A stretch of DNA of 24,660 nucleotides. It comes from Paludibacteraceae bacterium. Lineage in GTDB: Bacteria; Bacteroidota; Bacteroidia; Bacteroidales; Paludibacteraceae. The notes beneath the pieces are model-generated. The model saw nothing but the letters and a program-made list of their open reading frames with translations. It was not told where the DNA came from and made no database searches. A program made the translations under genes and the position numbers. Shown here piece after piece: positions 23,315 through 24,660 of the stretch. The number at the start of each line of letters is the position of its first letter. Positions within the stretch are counted from its first letter, which is position 1. The stretch is taken from NCBI GenBank assembly GCA_904502115.1, contig CAJGDW010000010.1:1-24660 (forward strand). Reading direction: 5' to 3'.

Positions 23315-24286
23315 ATGAAAATGAAAAAATTTGCATGGGCTTTAATGACCGCATTTGTGTCATTGGCTGTGGTTTTCACTGGTTGTAAATCAGACGCTCC
23401 TAACGATCCATCTGATCCATCTGATCCATCTGATCCATCTCAACCATCTGATCCATCTGATCCAGATCCAGAACCTGAACCAGAAATCGAATTCCCTGAA
23501 TTGACCGCTGAAGATGGTACTGCAGTAGTTGCTATCTATGTTCCAGAAGGTGTTGATTGCAATGGTATCGTATTCAAAGGTACTAACGACAACTGGACTA
23601 CCATTCCAGAAACTCCATTTGAAAAAGTAGAAGGTACTGATCGTTGGTATGCAGTTGAATTAGAATTGGCAGAATCTCCTATGCTAGACGGCGAAGCTGA
23701 AATCTTCTATTTCGGTAAAGCTTGCGTGTTGCCAGAAGCTGACGGTGTAGTTGATGGTAGCTGGACAACTCAATGGTCTGATGGACATATTGAATTGAAC
23801 GCTGACAATGGTAACCCAGACATGTTCATCATCGGTTGCGGTGGCGAAAACAATAAATTGGGTATCTATGGTTCTGGTGTTGCTTACATCATCGTTGATC
23901 AATTCCAAGCTAACCCTTGCGTTGCTAACGATACTTATACCTTCAAATTCAAATTGCCAGCATTGTGTGACGAAGCTGATGTTCCTGGTCTAGTAGGTTC
24001 TTTCCCTGCATCTGGATGGGGTGCTGACGTAGAATTGGAATACGACGAAGCTTCTGGTTACTGGATTGCTGAAGATGTTGAAGGTCAAGCTTCTTCTACT
24101 TGGAAACTTCGTTTGAATGGTAATACAAGTGGTTGGGAGTATGGTCAAATCCAAGCTGTAGACGCAGAAACTGGTGCTTACAACGACCTAGGTGATGCTA
24201 CTTTTGGTGAAGAACTAGAAATCGTTCTTGACTACTCTGCAGAAGCAGGCTATGCATGGTCTCCTTGCGCTCCTGTTGGCGAATAA
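23315..24286 (+). CDS. Lipoprotein with DPS-repeat linker and two beta-rich domains, possible glycan binder
   Basis: I do not recognise a named family. The 323-residue protein has a lipoprotein signal (VVFTGC, C24) followed by KSDAPNDPSD, which is acidic and compatible with surface export. A Pro/Asp/Ser linker with repeated DPS and then PEPEPE spans about 28-60. Two beta-rich regions follow: about 63-195 (VVAIYVPEG, VFKGTNDNWTTI, DRWYAVELEL) and about 205-320 (YTFKFKLPA, GLVGSFPASGWGADVEL, GYWIAEDVEG, WKLRLNG). The repeated pattern of a G-x-NDNW or GxFPxSGW strand and a W/Y-containing strand recalls CBM20/E-set starch-binding modules, as in SusE/SusF, but this is inference. It has its own promoter and terminator and highly biased codons, so strong expression is likely. 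The start may be M1 or M3. Confidence 0.75.
   Translation: MKMKKFAWALMTAFVSLAVVFTGCKSDAPNDPSDPSDPSDPSQPSDPSDPDPEPEPEIEFPELTAEDGTAVVAIYVPEGVDCNGIVFKGTNDNWTTIPETPFEKVEGTDRWYAVELELAESPMLDGEAEIFYFGKACVLPEADGVVDGSWTTQWSDGHIELNADNGNPDMFIIGCGGENNKLGIYGSGVAYIIVDQFQANPCVANDTYTFKFKLPALCDEADVPGLVGSFPASGWGADVELEYDEASGYWIAEDVEGQASSTWKLRLNGNTSGWEYGQIQAVDAETGAYNDLGDATFGEELEIVLDYSAEAGYAWSPCAPVGE
23405..23458 (+). repeat. In-frame 9-bp tandem repeat coding for DPS
   Basis: The 9-bp unit GATCCATCT is repeated six times from 23405 to 23458; the fifth copy begins CAA instead of GAT (giving QPS). It encodes the linker behind the lipoprotein anchor. Changes in copy number would alter linker length without a frameshift. 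Confidence 0.92.
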
Positions 24287-24308
24287 TTGATTTAATTCAA
24301 TAAGCTAT

Positions 24309-24338
24309 AAAGAGGTACTCGTAAGAGTGCCTCTTTTT
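24309..24338 (+). terminator. Terminator after the DPS-linker lipoprotein
   Basis: AAAGAGGTACTC (24309-24320) and GAGTGCCTCTTT (24325-24336) make a 12-bp stem with one G-U pair and a GTAA loop, followed by T residues to 24338. Confidence 0.93.
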
Positions 24339-24483
24339 GTATGTAATGTTGCTTGTGGTGTAATTGAATGGAGTTGTAGGGTAGAACTATGTTTGTGCTG
24401 TGATGCGTGATAAAATTATAAATCAGATTATCAGTCATTTGTAAAATAAGGTGTAAAAATCTTTTAATTTTCTTTCAAAAATA

Positions 24484-24515
24484 TTTGGAGTGTATTAAAA
24501 AAGGTTCTATCTTTG
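24484..24515 (+). promoter_or_regulatory. Strong promoter, first of a tandem pair
   Basis: TTTG (24484-24487), 20 bases, TATCTTTG (24508-24515), followed by CACCCGC. Exact consensus match. Confidence 0.75.
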
Positions 24516-24622
24516 CACCCGCTTTTGAGAACAACGGTTCTCTGCTATAAAGTAAGTATTGTTGCAGAGCTGTTACAGCAGCGTTTTGAACGAAAAATTT
24601 TTAAAATTTTCTGTTTAAAAAT

Positions 24623-24653
24623 TTTGCAGATTCAAAAACCTGCTTTATCTTTG
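24623..24653 (+). promoter_or_regulatory. Strong promoter, second of a tandem pair, at the window edge
   Basis: TTTG (24623-24626), 19 bases, TATCTTTG (24646-24653), followed by CAATCCG. Exact consensus match. The transcript starts at about the last bases of the window. Confidence 0.75.
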
Positions 24654-24660
24654 CAATCCG

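Larger units (their letters stand above)
24339..24660 (+). other. Non-coding region upstream of an off-window transcription unit
   Basis: No open reading frame worth reporting. After about 140 bp of featureless AT-rich sequence it carries two consensus promoters 138 bp apart, a 6-bp hairpin GAGAAC-aacg-GTTCTC (24527-24542) just after the first start point, and A/T-rich tracts (24594-24625) just upstream of the second promoter, like an UP element. The downstream gene is outside the window. Confidence 0.7.

Noticed and set aside
1..24660. CRISPR arrays, insertion sequences, toxin-antitoxin or defence genes
   Set aside because: No regularly spaced repeats, transposase motifs or terminal inverted repeats of IS size, and no defence-type proteins were seen on either strand.

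Overview
The window comes from a low-GC member of the Bacteroidetes, most likely the order Bacteroidales. Four things point there: a SusC/SusD pair, many promoters of the Bacteroidetes type (TTTG at -33 and TAnnTTTG at -7, spaced 19-20 bp), a PorZ homologue (type IX secretion system), and the gene order rpsU - xerC - hpf - tRNA-Thr - tRNA-Tyr, which in this group normally leads into tuf and the secE/nusG/ribosomal protein cluster. I cannot name the genus.

Left edge (1-1793, minus strand): translation-related block. rpsU has its own promoter; xerC has a second promoter in the gap behind rpsU, overlapped by a hairpin that could cover the xerC ribosome binding region; hpf follows closely; a third promoter drives a tRNA unit (Thr-TGT, then Tyr-GTA, cut by the window edge).

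Middle (1809-11189, plus strand): housekeeping genes. An Xaa-Pro aminopeptidase overlaps a periplasmic thioredoxin-fold protein. A 165-bp gap then carries an 8-bp tandem repeat and a small element with inverted ends flanked by 11-bp direct repeats. After it come a gamma-carbonic anhydrase-like protein and a promoter-led tight series: DUF1599 protein, DoxX/thioredoxin-like membrane protein, tpiA, rdgB and porZ. A perfect 17-bp inverted repeat with A/T flanks terminates this unit and the converging starch operon.

Right (11205-24338): starch/maltodextrin utilisation locus. A minus-strand operon encodes a LacI-type regulator, a SusA-like GH13 amylase, an SLC45-type MFS sugar transporter and a second GH13 lipoprotein enzyme. 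Divergently, susC and susD form one unit, and a separate unit encodes an abundant-looking lipoprotein with a DPS-repeat linker and two beta-rich domains that may bind glycan. The inferred flow is: surface capture and import by SusC/D (with the extra lipoprotein), cleavage by the GH13 enzymes, then uptake of the products across the inner membrane by the MFS carrier, under control of the LacI protein. A palindrome downstream of the susC promoter is a candidate operator. No GH97 (SusB), SusR, or SusE/F homologue that I recognise is present.

Right edge (24339-24660): no gene, but two strong tandem promoters whose start regions (TTTGCA followed by CCG/CCC) resemble the tRNA promoter at the left end, suggesting that a stable RNA operon, perhaps rRNA, begins just outside the window. 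No insertion sequence, phage or CRISPR was seen.
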